From contig CAZAFU010000011.1 in the NCBI GenBank assembly GCA_964484475.1, positions 1-39,260 of the forward strand: a stretch of 39,260 bases of DNA, in the 5' to 3' direction. Both the position numbers and the translations under genes were made by a program. Position 1 is the stretch's first letter; each line of letters starts with the position of its first letter. This DNA is from Parvularcula sp964484475 (lineage in GTDB: Bacteria; Pseudomonadota; Alphaproteobacteria; Caulobacterales; Parvularculaceae). The notes below the pieces were generated by a model. That model was not told the origin of the DNA. It saw nothing but the letters and a program-made list of their open reading frames with translations, and searched no databases. Shown here piece by piece: positions 39,079-39,260 of the stretch.

Positions 39079-39260
39079 GCTCCTCCTCGTAGCCTTCACG
39101 GTTTGCTCGGCCTTTATCCTTCACACCGGGGCGGAGGCACAGTCGGCCGTTCGCCCGCAGGATGACTTCTATTCATACGTGAACGAAGCATGGCTGGCGG
39201 AAACAGGTATCCCGGACGATATCCCGTGGATCAGCCCCTTCGTTGTCAATACGCTGGAGG
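39068..39260 (+). CDS. M13 metallopeptidase (PepO-like), 5' part only
   Basis: The frame starts at ATG 39068 with AAAGAG just upstream and runs off the window. A signal peptide (LLLVAFTVCSAFILHTGAEAQ) is followed by RPQDDFYSYVNEAWLAETGIP, the N-terminal signature of neprilysin/PepO-type M13 zinc peptidases. The HExxH motif would lie beyond the window. Its start overlaps the S41-like gene. Confidence 0.8.
   Translation, partial: MVSRLLLVAFTVCSAFILHTGAEAQSAVRPQDDFYSYVNEAWLAETGIPDDIPWISPFVVNTLE

Noticed and set aside
1..39260. CRISPR array, tRNA/rRNA, prophage or insertion sequence
   Set aside because: Looked for regularly spaced repeats, tRNA-like cloverleafs, transposase or integrase motifs and terminal inverted repeats; none were seen.

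Overview
This is a GC-rich, gene-dense bacterial chromosomal segment. Gene content points to an alphaproteobacterium: HWE/HisKA_2 kinases, a VPxPx-CTERM protein, DUF4402 pilin-like and DUF4345 proteins, a NodS-like methyltransferase, and chains of ATGA/GTGA gene junctions. I cannot fix the family; Sphingomonadales or a neighbouring marine order is a guess. I saw no tRNA, rRNA, insertion sequence, prophage or CRISPR array.

Left part (1-14.9 kb). A membrane protein and a PepSY membrane protein (likely iron/siderophore related) converge on a VPxPx-CTERM exported protein. Divergent from that protein is a CadC/TolB-like membrane regulator. The spacer between them carries two perfect tandem 11-bp repeats, a plausible site for that regulator. 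A copper/silver detoxification island follows: a Cys-rich secreted protein, CusC-, CusB- and CusA-like efflux subunits and a CusF-like lipoprotein in one operon. Next come a divergent CsoR-type repressor, a DUF305 membrane protein and a glutaredoxin-MauE-like fusion. Two nearly identical TACCC-N5-GGGTA sites precede the last two genes, and a looser palindrome sits at the csoR start.

Middle part (14.9-25.5 kb, all minus strand). A four-gene, fully overlapping cassette encodes a family 2 glycosyltransferase, an acyl-CoA dehydrogenase homologue, a PIG-L deacetylase and a NodS-like methyltransferase; its product is unknown. Upstream is a chaperone-usher-type fimbrial set (DUF4402 subunit, chaperone, usher-like protein). 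It is bracketed by an H-NOX nitric-oxide sensor with an overlapping hybrid histidine kinase on one side and a NarL/LuxR response regulator on the other. The layout suggests NO-responsive control of surface adhesion.

Right part (25.5-39.26 kb). An AraC regulator sits above an NmrA-like reductase, a DUF4345 protein and a tiny membrane protein. Then comes the most striking region: an RsbR-RsbS-RsbT stressosome operon with no sigma factor or anti-sigma genes of the Bacillus SigB type. It continues into an RsbT-like/SpoIIE phosphatase fusion, an RsbT-like/HisKA_2 kinase fusion, a three-PAS HWE kinase and a stand-alone FAT GUY-like receiver. A divergent AraC gene shares its promoter region, which holds a perfect 18-bp palindrome. 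The window ends with an LpqC-like esterase, a LysE exporter, a shortened S41 peptidase-like protein and the start of an M13 metallopeptidase.
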